Positions 9,488 to 17,950 of a DNA stretch of 64,000 nt are shown here, piece by piece. This DNA comes from Luteolibacter flavescens (lineage in GTDB: Bacteria > Verrucomicrobiota > Verrucomicrobiia > Verrucomicrobiales > Akkermansiaceae). The position numbers were made by a program, and so were the translations under genes. Positions within the stretch are counted from its first letter, which is position 1, and each line of letters begins with the position of its first letter. The notes beneath the pieces were generated by a model. That model was not told where the DNA came from. It searched no databases and saw only the letters and a list, made by a program, of their open reading frames with translations. Where the stretch lies: the NCBI RefSeq assembly GCF_025950085.1, contig NZ_JAPDDS010000002.1, positions 62,001 through 126,000 on the forward strand, in the 5' to 3' direction.

Positions 9488-10531
9488 TCACTTGCCGAGA
9501 TCGTCGCGGCGGCCCGACACCGGCACCCAGGTCTCCGTCCCGAGGTCGGTGGTGATTTTCAGGAGCGAACCCTGCAGCGGGCGGAGCAACTCGCCGCTGC
9601 GGCACTCGAAGGGGACGGCAAAGGCACCGGAGATCTCCAGTGCCGGCAGGGGCTGCTGCCATCCAGATGCCGGGAAATTCACGGGCACCGATTTCACCGG
9701 AGCCGCGGGATCCCCGAAGGTCTTGATCAGGATCGAAAGCGGCAGCGGCGAAGCGTCGCCCGCCACGTGATGGATGGTCGGCGTAAGGGGATGGGGAGCC
9801 TCATTCCGGAGCGTGAGCTCGGCGACACCCCGTCCGAGGGCGATTCTACCGCCGGAGGCCTCCGCACGCAGCGGGCCCTGATAAGTCGAGGGGCCCTTGC
9901 AGTAGATCCAGAATGCCTCGCCCGAGCGCATCGCCTCAGCGGTCGGCTGGAGCACCTGCTTCCACCGGCCGCTGACGAGCCGGTAGATGGCTTGGTTCTT
10001 GTGAGCCTTCGAACCCGCGAAGAATTGCGCGAAGGTCGGGCCTCCGACCGCGGCCACCGGGAAGCCGGTGAAATTGAAAGTGTCCGGCTGCCATGTCACG
10101 GCGTCTCCCGTCACCCGGCCCTTCGCGCTCCATTTGCAGTCGGACTTCGCGTGGATGAGATAGGCGCGGTTTCCGTTGATCTCGTCGAGCGACTTCAGGA
10201 AGGCCTCCGGCAGCTCCGATGCATACCATACGCCCCAGCCCTGTGCGCTGGTCAGGCTAACCGCGGGATCGGAGACAAACTGCTGGTTGCCCGGGTTTTT
10301 AAAGAGAGTCGCGACCTTATCCACCGGCAGTCCCGAGAATACCGTCGCCGGTGCGCCATCCGCCGGATCGACCTCCAGATAAACCGCATTCCACCCCTTG
10401 TGCAGGGAGATTTCCTGTGTTCTCTGATGACCGGGAAACTCGTCCTGGGCATGAAGGGACGCGCTTCCCGCGACAAAAATCGACGACAGGACGAAGTAAC
10501 GGGCGTACGCCCGAAGCTTGGCTCGGATCAT
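9488..10531 (-). CDS. Exported protein of unknown function, first gene of the giant-protein trio
   Basis: 347 aa. The N-terminus (MIRAKLRAYARYFVLSSIFVAGSASLHAQ) is basic, then hydrophobic, and ends in an AQ cleavage site, so it is a signal peptide. The mature part begins with EISLHKGWNAVYLEVDP, and the pattern GWN.VYLEV recurs in secreted verrucomicrobial proteins. The rest is beta-rich with several Trp-containing segments (GWGVWYASELPEAF, SGRWKQVLQP, GEAFWIYCKG) and no recognised active site. The gene begins the run that continues into the 856-aa repeat protein and the giant protein. Its start is the first ATG after an AT-rich leader. It may be an accessory of the other two, which is inference from context only. 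Confidence 0.8.
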   Translation of the reverse strand: MIRAKLRAYARYFVLSSIFVAGSASLHAQDEFPGHQRTQEISLHKGWNAVYLEVDPADGAPATVFSGLPVDKVATLFKNPGNQQFVSDPAVSLTSAQGWGVWYASELPEAFLKSLDEINGNRAYLIHAKSDCKWSAKGRVTGDAVTWQPDTFNFTGFPVAAVGGPTFAQFFAGSKAHKNQAIYRLVSGRWKQVLQPTAEAMRSGEAFWIYCKGPSTYQGPLRAEASGGRIALGRGVAELTLRNEAPHPLTPTIHHVAGDASPLPLSILIKTFGDPAAPVKSVPVNFPASGWQQPLPALEISGAFAVPFECRSGELLRPLQGSLLKITTDLGTETWVPVSGRRDDLGK

Positions 10532-10816
10532 GGAGGAGGAGGAAATGAGGAGGAAAAACCACCAAACCCGGCGTGGAAGATATGGGTTCCGCCAGAGCTC
10601 TGCGCATATTTACTAAGGAATCTCGCTCACAATCAAGGATTCTTGATCATTAAGCTGATTTTCCCCCTTCTCGTCCGAAATTTCCTCCCTTGTTTATCCC
10701 CGGGACAGTGGCCGTTATTTGCCCCTGTTATCCGGCTTCTATTCGATAATTCCCGGTGTGAATTCGGGCTGACTTGGCGCTTCTCACCCGGAGGCGCACT
10801 CCCCTAGGCTGGGGCC
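10532..10816. promoter_or_regulatory. Divergent intergenic region with a short inverted repeat
   Basis: This 285-bp gap separates the leftward secreted-protein trio from the rightward cytochrome gene. It is visibly AT-richer than its flanks. It contains the inverted repeat ATCAAG-GATT-CTTGAT at 10632-10647, which could be a regulator site or a small hairpin. It must hold promoters for both directions, but I cannot assign -35/-10 boxes with confidence. Confidence 0.4.
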
Positions 10817-11173
10817 ATGCGTATCCATCTCGGCACTTGGGCCCTCGTCGCGATCCTGACCGGCTGCGGCGGCACCGGCATCCCCACGGACGGCAATATC
10901 CAGTCCGAAGACCCGGCCGAAGGAGGCATCTCCGAGGTGCCGAATCCCTCCCCCGCCATGGCGGCGAAGAGCGGCACCCCGCTGGAGCGCCTGCAGCACG
11001 GCCACGTGACCTACATGCTGAAGTGCGGCGAATGCCACAACTACATGATGCCAAAGGATCTGGATATCGACGAGTGGGAAGACACCATGCCGAAGATGAT
11101 CCGCCACGCCGGCCTCGCATCGGAAGACGAGAAGGCCGTGCTCTCCTATGTGATCGCGGTGAAGGCGATGTGA
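10817..11173 (+). CDS. Small c-type cytochrome lipoprotein
   Basis: 118 aa. The N-terminus MRIHLGTWALVAILTGCGG has a lipobox (LTGC), so the protein is probably a lipid-anchored envelope protein. A single haem-c attachment motif CGECH lies near residue 73, in YMLKCGECHNYMMPKDLDID. The downstream Met residues (MMPK, TMPKM) could supply the sixth haem ligand. The C-terminal half is helical, as in small monohaem cytochromes. It probably acts as an electron-transfer protein in the periplasm. No oxidase or reductase lies beside it, so its partner is unknown. The ATG at 10817 is chosen because the lipobox follows at the expected distance. Confidence 0.8.
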   Translation: MRIHLGTWALVAILTGCGGTGIPTDGNIQSEDPAEGGISEVPNPSPAMAAKSGTPLERLQHGHVTYMLKCGECHNYMMPKDLDIDEWEDTMPKMIRHAGLASEDEKAVLSYVIAVKAM

Positions 11174-11305
11174 GCGGCACCTCCGTCCGGGAAGGAAACT
11201 CGCGGTCCGTGACACGGCCGGAGTTTTACCGCGCGGATTTTTGTGCTGAGTGTGTCTGGTTCCGCCGTTCCCAGACGTCTGGAATGTGAAAACGCACTTC
11301 CAGCC

Positions 11306-11755
11306 ATGTCCGACACGACTCCTCCCGCCATCGTTTCCGCCCGCCTGCTGCCCTTCCCGCGCAGTGAGGTCTTCGCGGCTTTCCGCGATCCCGCCCGGCT
11401 CGCCGAGTGGTGGGGACCTGCCGGATTCACGAATACAGTCCACGAATTCGACCTGCGTCCGGGTGGCCGCTTCCACATCACCCTGCACGGGCCGGACGGC
11501 TCGAACTACGAGAACGAGAAGGAATTCATCGAGGTGGTGGAACCGGAGCGCGTCTCCTTCCGCCACTACCAGCCGATGCATCACTTCACGATGACGCTCA
11601 CTTGGGACGAGGAGGCCGATGGCACCCGCCTGACTTGGGTCATGGCCTTCGAGCCTGCGGAGGCGGGGGAAAAGATCCGCGAATTCATCCTCAAGGCGAA
11701 CGAGGAAAACTTCGACCGTCTGGAAAACCACCTGAACCTGAAAACCACGCCATGA
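11306..11755 (+). CDS. SRPBCC-domain protein (AHSA1-like)
   Basis: 149 aa, close to the usual single-domain size for START/Bet v1-like proteins. Typical features are an N-terminal strand with RLLPFPRSEVFAAFRDP, the motif LAEWWGP (the family's RVWRAWTDPERLAEWWGP-like segment), a central DLRPGGRFHITLHGPDG and a C-terminal long helix starting GEKIREFILKANEENFDRLE. Members bind small hydrophobic ligands in a cavity; no substrate can be assigned. The stop overlaps the next gene's start by four bases (ATGA), indicating translational coupling with the DoxX-like membrane protein. Confidence 0.85.
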   Translation: MSDTTPPAIVSARLLPFPRSEVFAAFRDPARLAEWWGPAGFTNTVHEFDLRPGGRFHITLHGPDGSNYENEKEFIEVVEPERVSFRHYQPMHHFTMTLTWDEEADGTRLTWVMAFEPAEAGEKIREFILKANEENFDRLENHLNLKTTP

Positions 11756-12138
11756 AATACCTGCCCTGTATCGCCGGAGGCCTGCTCGGGGCCTTGTTCC
11801 TGATGGCTGCCTCGATGTTCTTTTTCAACCTGGGACCTGCCCAGCCGCCTCCGCCCGAGGGATCTTACGTCGCCCTTTTCATGGGAGGATTCGTTCCTTC
11901 GGGCTACCTGGCCTTTGTCAAATCTCTCCAGATCGTCGGTGGCATCCTCGTCGCCATTCCAAAGACACGGAACTTTGGTCTGCTCGTGCTCGGCCCCATC
12001 ATCGTGAACATCATCGCCTACCACGCCTTCATCATGCAGGGCGCGGGCCTCACGTCCCCGATGCTCATCGCCATCTGCCTGCTCGCCCTCTACCTGCTCT
12101 GGGACGCCCGGAAGAAATTCGCCGGGCTCGCCAATTGA
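11752..12138 (+). CDS. DoxX-like small integral membrane protein
   Basis: 128 aa with four predicted membrane segments: YLPCIAGGLLGALFLMAAS, FVKSLQIVGGILVAIP, LLVLGPIIVNIIAYHAFIM and MLIAICLLALYLLWD. The size and four-helix arrangement match the DoxX/DUF417-type membrane family. Those proteins are often encoded beside SRPBCC or VOC genes and have poorly defined roles. The start is the ATG that overlaps the preceding stop. The VOC-family gene follows 27 bp later, so these three probably form a small operon. Confidence 0.75.
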   Translation: MKYLPCIAGGLLGALFLMAASMFFFNLGPAQPPPPEGSYVALFMGGFVPSGYLAFVKSLQIVGGILVAIPKTRNFGLLVLGPIIVNIIAYHAFIMQGAGLTSPMLIAICLLALYLLWDARKKFAGLAN

Positions 12139-12165
12139 TCCGCCATCCCCTTTCCGACTCATCCC

Positions 12166-12582
12166 ATGATCATCCAGCCCTATCTTTTCTTCGACGGTCG
12201 CTGCGAGGAAGCCCTCGCCTTCTACCAAAAGCATCTCGGTGCCGAGGTGATTTCGTCGATGCGCTTCAAGGACAGCCCCGTGCCGCCGAATTGCGGGCCG
12301 GGCGGAGGCACGCCGGATCCCGAGAAGATCATGCACGCCTCCTTCAAGCTGGGGGAAAGCATCATCATGGTGTCGGACGGGAACTGCGAGGGTAAGACGA
12401 AGTTCGACGGCTTCTCCCTCTCCATCACCGTGAAGGATAAGTCCGAGGCGGAGCGGATCTTCGCCGTGATGAGCGAAGGCGGACAGGTTTGCGCGCCGAT
12501 GACGGAGACCTTCTTCTCGCCCGCCTTCGGCATGCTCATCGATCCCTTCGGCGTGTCATGGATGGTGCTGGTAGGACAGTGA
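12166..12582 (+). CDS. VOC superfamily protein, PhnB/glyoxalase-like
   Basis: 138 aa. It begins IIQPYLFFDGRCEEALAFYQKHLGAEV, the standard beta-alpha-beta opening of PhnB-like VOC proteins, and ends AFGMLIDPFGVSWMVLV, the standard closing motif (G.l.DpfG..W). The middle segment KIMHASFKLGESIIMVSDG is also typical. This subfamily is usually annotated as glyoxalase or 3-demethylubiquinone methyltransferase-like, but the actual substrate is rarely known. It is probably co-expressed with the SRPBCC and DoxX-like genes upstream. Confidence 0.85.
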   Translation: MIIQPYLFFDGRCEEALAFYQKHLGAEVISSMRFKDSPVPPNCGPGGGTPDPEKIMHASFKLGESIIMVSDGNCEGKTKFDGFSLSITVKDKSEAERIFAVMSEGGQVCAPMTETFFSPAFGMLIDPFGVSWMVLVGQ

Positions 12583-12630
12583 CGCGGAGCAATCCGGCAT
12601 GACGTATGCTCATGGAGGGGGAACCCATCC

Positions 12631-13062
12631 ATGCAGCTCGTCACACGCATGCTCGCCCCCGCCTCTTCCCGCCCGCCGGAGGAGCAGGTGGTACTGGCCG
12701 CGGAGCGCAGGCAATTCCTGAAACGCCGCTGGCGCGGAACAGCGGAGGATGGCACCGAGTTCGGCTTCGACCTGGAAAGCCGGCTCACCGACGGCGGCGT
12801 GATCCACCATCACGAGGGCAAGGACTATGTCGTCCGGCAGCTTCACGAGGTGGTCTATGACATCCCTTTCGAAAGTCCCGCCCACGCCGCGCTGGTCGCG
12901 TGGAAGACCGGAAACCTGCACCTGCCCGCGCAGATCCTGCCCGACCGCATCCGCGTGCTGCATGACGAAGCGATGGCCCAGTTGTTAGATCGGGAAGGCT
13001 GGGCCTTCACCGAGCCAGCCGTGCTCTTCCAACCCCTGAAAGCCATGGCCCATGCCGTCTGA
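12631..13062 (+). CDS. ureE: Urease accessory protein UreE
   Basis: 143 aa nickel metallochaperone for urease maturation. The N-terminal half is the beta-rich peptide-binding domain (AAERRQFLKRRWRGTAEDGTEFGFDL). The C-terminal half carries the metal-binding fold signature GNLHLPAQILPDRIRVLHDE, matching the family's GNRH.P.QI and HDH region. Two departures from well-studied enterobacterial UreE are visible. The HDH pair reads HDE, and there is no His-rich C-terminal tail, so nickel storage capacity is probably low. The gene leads the ureE-F-G-D set and its 3' end overlaps the likely ureF start by 11 bp. Confidence 0.85.
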   Translation: MQLVTRMLAPASSRPPEEQVVLAAERRQFLKRRWRGTAEDGTEFGFDLESRLTDGGVIHHHEGKDYVVRQLHEVVYDIPFESPAHAALVAWKTGNLHLPAQILPDRIRVLHDEAMAQLLDREGWAFTEPAVLFQPLKAMAHAV

Positions 13063-13846
13063 GCCATCATCATCAGGTGGCGGGACGGCTGCGCCGTTCC
13101 GTTGTGAAGGGCCCGCCCATTCCCCCGCGCCTCAATCCACGGACCCGCACTTCCCAGCCGGAACAACGCAGTCGTCCCGCCACGAGGGAGATGCGCTGCT
13201 ATGGCTGATGCAGGCCAATGACTCCCAGTATCCCTCGGGCGCGTATGCCCACTCCTACGGCCTGGAGGAGCTGGTGGAGTGCGGTGTGGTGAAGGACGCC
13301 GCGGGACTGGAGAGATTCCTGGAAACGCAGGTGCTGCCCGCCCTGCTCACCTTCGACCTCCCTTTCTTCGTCAGTGCCCACGAGGCGGCGATGAAGGAAG
13401 ATGCCGCGCGGCTGTTAGAGCTGGATGCCGAGCTGGATGCGTGGCGCTTGCCCGCGGAGACGCGCGATGCCTCGCGCCGCATCGGCTCGCGGCGGCTGGA
13501 GCTGCTGCGCCAGCTCTCGCCCTCCGCGCTGGTGGAGAGCCATCACGCGGCGTGTCCCTTCAGCCACCATCTCGTGGTGACGGCCATCGAGCTGTCCTCG
13601 CTGCCGGTCGCGCTGGCCGCGCGTGCCTTCGCCTTCCAGACGGTGACCGGTTTCGCGACGGCATCGATGAAGCTCCTGCGCATCGGCCAGACCGCGTGCC
13701 AGGGCATCGTGCGCCGCACGCTCGATCACCTCGGTGCCGGGCTCGACCGCTCGCTCTCCCGACCGGCCGACGGCTGGTTCAATCCCTTGTTAGAAATCGC
13801 CTCGCTCCGCCATGCCCGTGCCGACGCCCGACTCTTCATTTCCTGA
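13052..13846 (+). CDS. ureF: Urease accessory protein UreF
   Basis: 264 aa as annotated. The conserved UreF core starts at about residue 47 with [20 protein letters not shown], followed by the usual GLEELVE..GVV segment. UreF joins UreD and UreG in the complex that delivers nickel to apo-urease and acts as a GTPase regulator of UreG. The first ATG overlaps ureE and adds about 46 poorly conserved residues compared with typical UreF. Part of that extension is encoded by a palindromic intergenic-type repeat (13081-13108). The true start could lie downstream, but no convincing alternative with a ribosome-binding site is visible. The end overlaps ureG by 35 bp. Confidence 0.9.
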   Translation: MPSEPSSSGGGTAAPFRCEGPAHSPAPQSTDPHFPAGTTQSSRHEGDALLWLMQANDSQYPSGAYAHSYGLEELVECGVVKDAAGLERFLETQVLPALLTFDLPFFVSAHEAAMKEDAARLLELDAELDAWRLPAETRDASRRIGSRRLELLRQLSPSALVESHHAACPFSHHLVVTAIELSSLPVALAARAFAFQTVTGFATASMKLLRIGQTACQGIVRRTLDHLGAGLDRSLSRPADGWFNPLLEIASLRHARADARLFIS

Positions 13847-14477
13847 CGCCAGCTCCACCCCGGCCTCCGCTTCCAAGCGCCCCTTCCGCCTCGGCGTGGG
13901 CGGGCCCGTGGGCTCCGGCAAGACGATGTGTGTGCTGCGCCTGTCGCAGTGGCTGAAGGACGAGCTCTCGCTGGCCGTCATCACGAATGACATCTACACG
14001 CGCGAGGACGCGGAATTCCTCCTGCGCGCCGGTGTGCTGCCCGCGGACCGCGTGCGCGGCGTGGAGACCGGCGGCTGCCCGCACACCGCGATCCGCGATG
14101 ACATCAGCATGAACATGGCCGCCGTGGTGGACCTCGAGCGGGCGCATCCGGACCTGAAGCTCATCCTCATCGAGAGTGGCGGCGACAATCTCTCCGCCAC
14201 CTTTTCCCCGGAGCTGGTGGACGCCTACATCTACGTCATCGACGTGGCCGAGGGCGACAAGATCCCGCGCAAGGGAGGCCCGGCCATCCGCACCAGCGAC
14301 CTGCTGCTCATCAACAAGACCGAACTGGCCCCCTACGTTGGCGCGGACCTCGACGTGATGGCGCACGACGCCGCCAAGCAACGCGGCACCCGGCCCTTCC
14401 TCTTCGCGGACCTGAAATCGGAAAAGGGCAAGGACGACCTGCTGGCCTGGCTGAAGCATGAGTATCTCTTCGTCTGA
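13812..14477 (+). CDS. ureG: Urease accessory GTPase UreG
   Basis: 221 aa SIMIBI-class GTPase that powers nickel insertion into urease. The P-loop is [11 protein letters not shown]. The nickel-binding CPH motif is present in [15 protein letters not shown]. Further conserved segments are [35 protein letters not shown] and [14 protein letters not shown], the last with the NKxD-type guanine-recognition equivalent. The N-terminus has about 18 extra residues before [10 protein letters not shown], so a slightly later start is possible. It overlaps ureF upstream (35 bp) and ureD downstream (20 bp), which indicates a tightly coupled operon. Confidence 0.95.
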   Translation: MPVPTPDSSFPDASSTPASASKRPFRLGVGGPVGSGKTMCVLRLSQWLKDELSLAVITNDIYTREDAEFLLRAGVLPADRVRGVETGGCPHTAIRDDISMNMAAVVDLERAHPDLKLILIESGGDNLSATFSPELVDAYIYVIDVAEGDKIPRKGGPAIRTSDLLLINKTELAPYVGADLDVMAHDAAKQRGTRPFLFADLKSEKGKDDLLAWLKHEYLFV

Positions 14478-15312
14478 CGGTAGCGGCATCACGGGCCGCA
14501 GCATCCGCGGCCACCTGGACCTCCGCAGCGATGTGCGGGGCGATGGCACGCCGTATCTCTCGCGGCAGTCCTTTCGTGCGCCGATCCATCTGAGCAAGGC
14601 TCACGTCGAGTCCGGCTCCTTGCTCGTGCAACTCGTCAATCCTACGGCGGGCTTCTTCGATGGCGATCGCCTCGACCTCGACGTCACCGCGGGGAAGGAC
14701 AGCCGGGTGGTGCTCAGCACGCCGGGTGCCTCGCGCGTCCACCGTGCCCGCAGCGAGACGCCTGCCATCTGCCACCAGCGGCTCACCGTGGAGAGCGATG
14801 CCTTCCTCGAGTGGATCCCGGAGCCTTTCATCCCGCAGGCCGGGGCACGCTACCACCAGCGCACGGAGATCCGCCTCGCGGAGGATGCCGGGCTGCTCTT
14901 CTTCGAGTGGATCGCTCCGGGCCGCGTAGCGCGTGGCGAGGTCTTCGCTTACGAAAGCCTGCGCTGGGAGCTGGATCTCATCGCGGCGGACAAGCTCGTC
15001 GCCCGCGAGCGCTACGAGCTCACCCCGCATGACCACAGCCTCGCCGCCTTGCGAGAGCGCTTCCCCGCCGCGCACTATGTCACCGCCTACGTCGCCGGCA
15101 TGGATAAGGAATCATGGCCTGCGGAAGATTTGGATAAGTTCAATGACGAGCGGACCTATTTCGGACACGGACCGCTGACAGGAAACATTCACATCATCCG
15201 CTCATTGTGTGCCGATAGCTTGGCGGCACGTGCATTGATCAGTGGATTGCGTACTCTGATTTATCAATCGGCGGGCAAATCCTTACCAAATTTAGGTAGA
15301 TTCATCGCCTGA
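14458..15312 (+). CDS. ureD: Urease accessory protein UreD (UreH)
   Basis: 284 aa scaffold of the urease activation complex. Family features are [19 protein letters not shown] near residue 60 (the NPpGGl..GD equivalent), [35 protein letters not shown] and [15 protein letters not shown]. It overlaps ureG, completing the order E-F-G-D. No urease structural genes precede or follow it, so the enzyme these proteins mature must be encoded elsewhere. Downstream DNA (15313-15506) is AT-richer and separates it from an outer-membrane protein gene. Confidence 0.93.
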   Translation: MSISSSDGSGITGRSIRGHLDLRSDVRGDGTPYLSRQSFRAPIHLSKAHVESGSLLVQLVNPTAGFFDGDRLDLDVTAGKDSRVVLSTPGASRVHRARSETPAICHQRLTVESDAFLEWIPEPFIPQAGARYHQRTEIRLAEDAGLLFFEWIAPGRVARGEVFAYESLRWELDLIAADKLVARERYELTPHDHSLAALRERFPAAHYVTAYVAGMDKESWPAEDLDKFNDERTYFGHGPLTGNIHIIRSLCADSLAARALISGLRTLIYQSAGKSLPNLGRFIA

Positions 15313-15506
15313 TTCAAATTTTAACGCGATCTTTCCTGCGTATTGACGCCTCTTTTCTGAAAACCATGAGGGCAACTCATGCGCCTATCAGTTAGATCGG
15401 ATTCGGTTTCTTGTCATGTACATCCCACAGTTGGCACGGGTGGCCATGCGAATGCTCATGCGGTTATGCGGGGAAGTATCCCCGTACAAAACCATACCGA
15501 ACATCC

Positions 15507-16349
15507 ATGATGAAACCAGTGAAGTCCTCCGCATTCACCTGCGCCCTGATCGCCTCCCTCCTCGGCACCGCCGCCTCCATGGCGGGTGATGCCCAGACCA
15601 CCACCACGACGATCACCACGCCGGCTCCGGAATCGAAGTTCTCGGGTACGCTCAATCTCGACCTCAACTCGCACTTCATCTCCTACGGCAATGACGTGTG
15701 GGCCGATGGCAACAGCTGGGACGGAGGCACCTTCAATCCATCACTGGAACTCACCTGGGCGCTCCCGGGCAACTTCTCCGCCATCCTCGGCACCTGGTGG
15801 GACGTGAATGGCAAGCCCGCCGGCACCGACCCCGTGGGCGGCAATCTCCAGGAAGTCGATGTCTGGGGCGGCCTCGGCTACAAGATCGGCGACCTCTCCA
15901 TCACCGCCCTCTACCAGGCATGGCTCTACGGTGAGGAGACCGAGGAAATCATCGACCTCAAGTTCGCCTACGATTGCTTCCTCAGCCCGTCCATCCTCAT
16001 CCACAACCGCATCGACGCGGGATTCGCCGGTGTCCTCGGTGGCAATGAAGGCACCATCGTCGTGGCGGGCATCTCCCACTCGATCGAAGCCGGTCCGGTC
16101 ACCTTCTCCTTCCCGCTGAATGTCGCCTACTTCTTCGAAGACGACTTCCACCCGGCAAGCACGGACGATGGACTCGGCTACGGCTCCTTCGGCGTGACCG
16201 CCACCTACGCCCTCGACTTCCTCGGTGAAGACTACGGCAAGTGGAACCTCCACGGCGGAGTCACCTACTACGTCACCGATGACGATGTCATCGGCAATCC
16301 GGACGATGAGTTCCTCACCGGCACCATCGGCATCGGCTGCGCTTTCTGA
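15507..16349 (+). CDS. Outer-membrane beta-barrel protein, possible porin of the urea block
   Basis: 280 aa. The signal peptide [20 protein letters not shown] ends near SMAGDA, followed by a Thr-rich linker. The mature protein is a series of alternating amphipathic strands: [68 protein letters not shown] and [15 protein letters not shown]. It ends in GTIGIGCAF, with the C-terminal Phe typical of outer-membrane barrels. It lies between ureD and urtA on the same strand, so a role in urea or amide entry is an attractive inference but is not shown by the sequence. Start: two ATGs are adjacent (15507 and 15510). Confidence 0.75.
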   Translation: MMKPVKSSAFTCALIASLLGTAASMAGDAQTTTTTITTPAPESKFSGTLNLDLNSHFISYGNDVWADGNSWDGGTFNPSLELTWALPGNFSAILGTWWDVNGKPAGTDPVGGNLQEVDVWGGLGYKIGDLSITALYQAWLYGEETEEIIDLKFAYDCFLSPSILIHNRIDAGFAGVLGGNEGTIVVAGISHSIEAGPVTFSFPLNVAYFFEDDFHPASTDDGLGYGSFGVTATYALDFLGEDYGKWNLHGGVTYYVTDDDVIGNPDDEFLTGTIGIGCAF

Positions 16350-16385
16350 GCCCCTCCCCCTTCCTTGGTATCATAATCGGTTGCA

Positions 16386-16434
16386 GCGGGAAGGTCCGTT
16401 CCCGGTTCCATCCAGGAACGGGCCTTTCCCCCGC
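16386..16434 (+). terminator. Long hairpin between the barrel gene and urtA
   Basis: A 5' arm at 16386-16402 (GCGGGAAGGTCCGTTCC) pairs with 16415-16434 across a 12-base loop. The 3' arm is not followed by a T run, so it is a poor intrinsic terminator on this strand. It may instead be an mRNA-stabilising or attenuating structure that sets the ratio of barrel protein to UrtA. Confidence 0.5.
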
Positions 16435-16467
16435 TTGCGGCCAAACCCAAACCATCTGCTAACAAAA

Positions 16468-17727
16468 ATGACCCGCTCCCTTTTCCAACGCCTGCTCGCC
16501 AGTGCAGCGCTCTCGGCCGTCCTCTCGGCCGCCCCCACCCACGCCCAGGAGACCGTGAAGGTCGGCGTGCTCCACTCCCTCAGCGGCACCATGGCCATCA
16601 GCGAGACCTCGCTGCGCGACGTGCTGCTCTTCGCCTTCGACGAGATCAATGCGAACGGCGGCGTGCTCGGCAAGAAGATCGAACCCGTCGTCGTGGACGG
16701 CGCGTCGAACTGGCCGCTCTTCGCCGAAAAGGCGAAGCAACTCCTCGACGTGGACAAGGTCGCCGTGACCTTCGGCTGCTGGACCTCCGTGAGCCGCAAG
16801 TCCGTGCTCCCCGTCTTCGAGGAAAAGAAGGGCCTGCTCTTCTACCCCGTGCAGTACGAGGGCGAGGAGATGTCCAAGAACATCTTCTACACCGCCGAGG
16901 CCGTGAACCAGCAGGCCACCCCGGCCGTGGACTACATGCTCGCGGAGGGTAAGAAGAAATTCTACCTCATCGGCTCCGACTACGTCTATCCGCAGACCAC
17001 GAACCTGGTGCTGCTGGAGTATCTCCTCAGCAAGGGCGTCCCGCTCGAGAACATCGGCGGCGGCTTCCGCAAGGAAGGCGACGAGATCGTCTCCGCGGGC
17101 AAGTACACCCCCTTCGGCCACACCGACTACCAGCAGATCATCGCCGAGATCAAACAGTTCGCCGCCGGTGGCAATGCCTGCGTGATCAACACGCTGAACG
17201 GCGACACCAACGTGCCCTTCTTCAAAGAATACGCCGCCGCCGGTCTCACTGCCGAGACCTGCCCGGTGGTCAGCTTCTCGATCTCGGAAGACGAGTTCCG
17301 CGGCCTGCCCGCGAAGCAACTCGTCGGCCAGCTCGGCTGCTGGACCTACTTCCAGTCGATCCGCACCCCTGCGAACAAGAAGTTCACCGACGGCTTCAAG
17401 GCCTGGCTGAAGACGACCAAGACCCCCGGCATCGTGAAGGAAGGCCGCGTGACCTGCTCGCCCATGGTCCTGAGCTATGACGGCGTCTATCTCTGGAAGG
17501 CCGCGGTCGAGAAGGCCGGCTCCTTCGACGTGGACAAGGTGAACGCCGCGCTCGAAGCCGGCATCTCCTTCGAGGGTCCGGGCGGCAAGGTCACCACCCA
17601 GAAGAACCGCCACCTCACCAAGAACGTCTACATCGGCGAGACGCGCGCCGACGGCCAGTTCAAGATCCTGAAGGAATACAAGGGCGTCGTCGGCGAGCCC
17701 TTCCTGAAAGGCACCTACAAGAAGTAA
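16468..17727 (+). CDS. urtA: Urea ABC transporter substrate-binding protein UrtA
   Basis: 419 aa periplasmic binding protein with signal peptide [20 protein letters not shown], cleaved after THAQ. The mature start [20 protein letters not shown] is the diagnostic UrtA opening. [39 protein letters not shown] and [11 protein letters not shown] are nearly invariant in urea-binding members. It would capture urea for the UrtBCDE permease and ATPases. Those genes are absent, and a strong terminator follows at once, so urtA appears separate from the rest of its transporter. Its position after ureEFGD ties the block to urea use. Confidence 0.93.
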   Translation: MTRSLFQRLLASAALSAVLSAAPTHAQETVKVGVLHSLSGTMAISETSLRDVLLFAFDEINANGGVLGKKIEPVVVDGASNWPLFAEKAKQLLDVDKVAVTFGCWTSVSRKSVLPVFEEKKGLLFYPVQYEGEEMSKNIFYTAEAVNQQATPAVDYMLAEGKKKFYLIGSDYVYPQTTNLVLLEYLLSKGVPLENIGGGFRKEGDEIVSAGKYTPFGHTDYQQIIAEIKQFAAGGNACVINTLNGDTNVPFFKEYAAAGLTAETCPVVSFSISEDEFRGLPAKQLVGQLGCWTYFQSIRTPANKKFTDGFKAWLKTTKTPGIVKEGRVTCSPMVLSYDGVYLWKAAVEKAGSFDVDKVNAALEAGISFEGPGGKVTTQKNRHLTKNVYIGETRADGQFKILKEYKGVVGEPFLKGTYKK

Positions 17728-17783
17728 TCAAGCAAAGCCTCCCCCCCGGGCAACTTTCCTCCCCCCACGACAGTCGCCGCCAG

Positions 17784-17820
17784 CCCCGTCCCGCCCACCC
17801 GCGGGACGGGGTTTCTGCTT
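17784..17820 (+). terminator. Rho-independent terminator after urtA
   Basis: An 11-bp perfect GC-rich stem, CCCCGTCCCGC (17784-17794) pairing with GCGGGACGGGG (17801-17811), has a 6-base loop and is followed by TTTCTGCTTT. It lies 57 bp after the urtA stop and closes the urea block. Confidence 0.85.
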
Positions 17821-17950
17821 TCTCCGGAAGGCGGTTCCGCGGCGACGGATGCGTTGCCAAAATAACAATCGCAACTCCGGTGCGTTCGGGTATTAGCTAT
17901 GTTTCCCATCTGTTCCGTTAGATGGGGTTCCACCGCTTTCCCTATCCGAA

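Noticed and set aside
8045-10807. A plus-strand open frame of 920 codons opposite the 856-aa and 347-aa genes.
   Set aside because: It spans two well-supported opposite-strand genes and the spacer between them, with no recognisable motif.
15428-15460. A sigma-54-like element (TGGCACG...GC) upstream of the barrel gene, attractive given the nitrogen context.
   Set aside because: The spacing between the GG and GC parts is three bases too long for a standard -24/-12 promoter.
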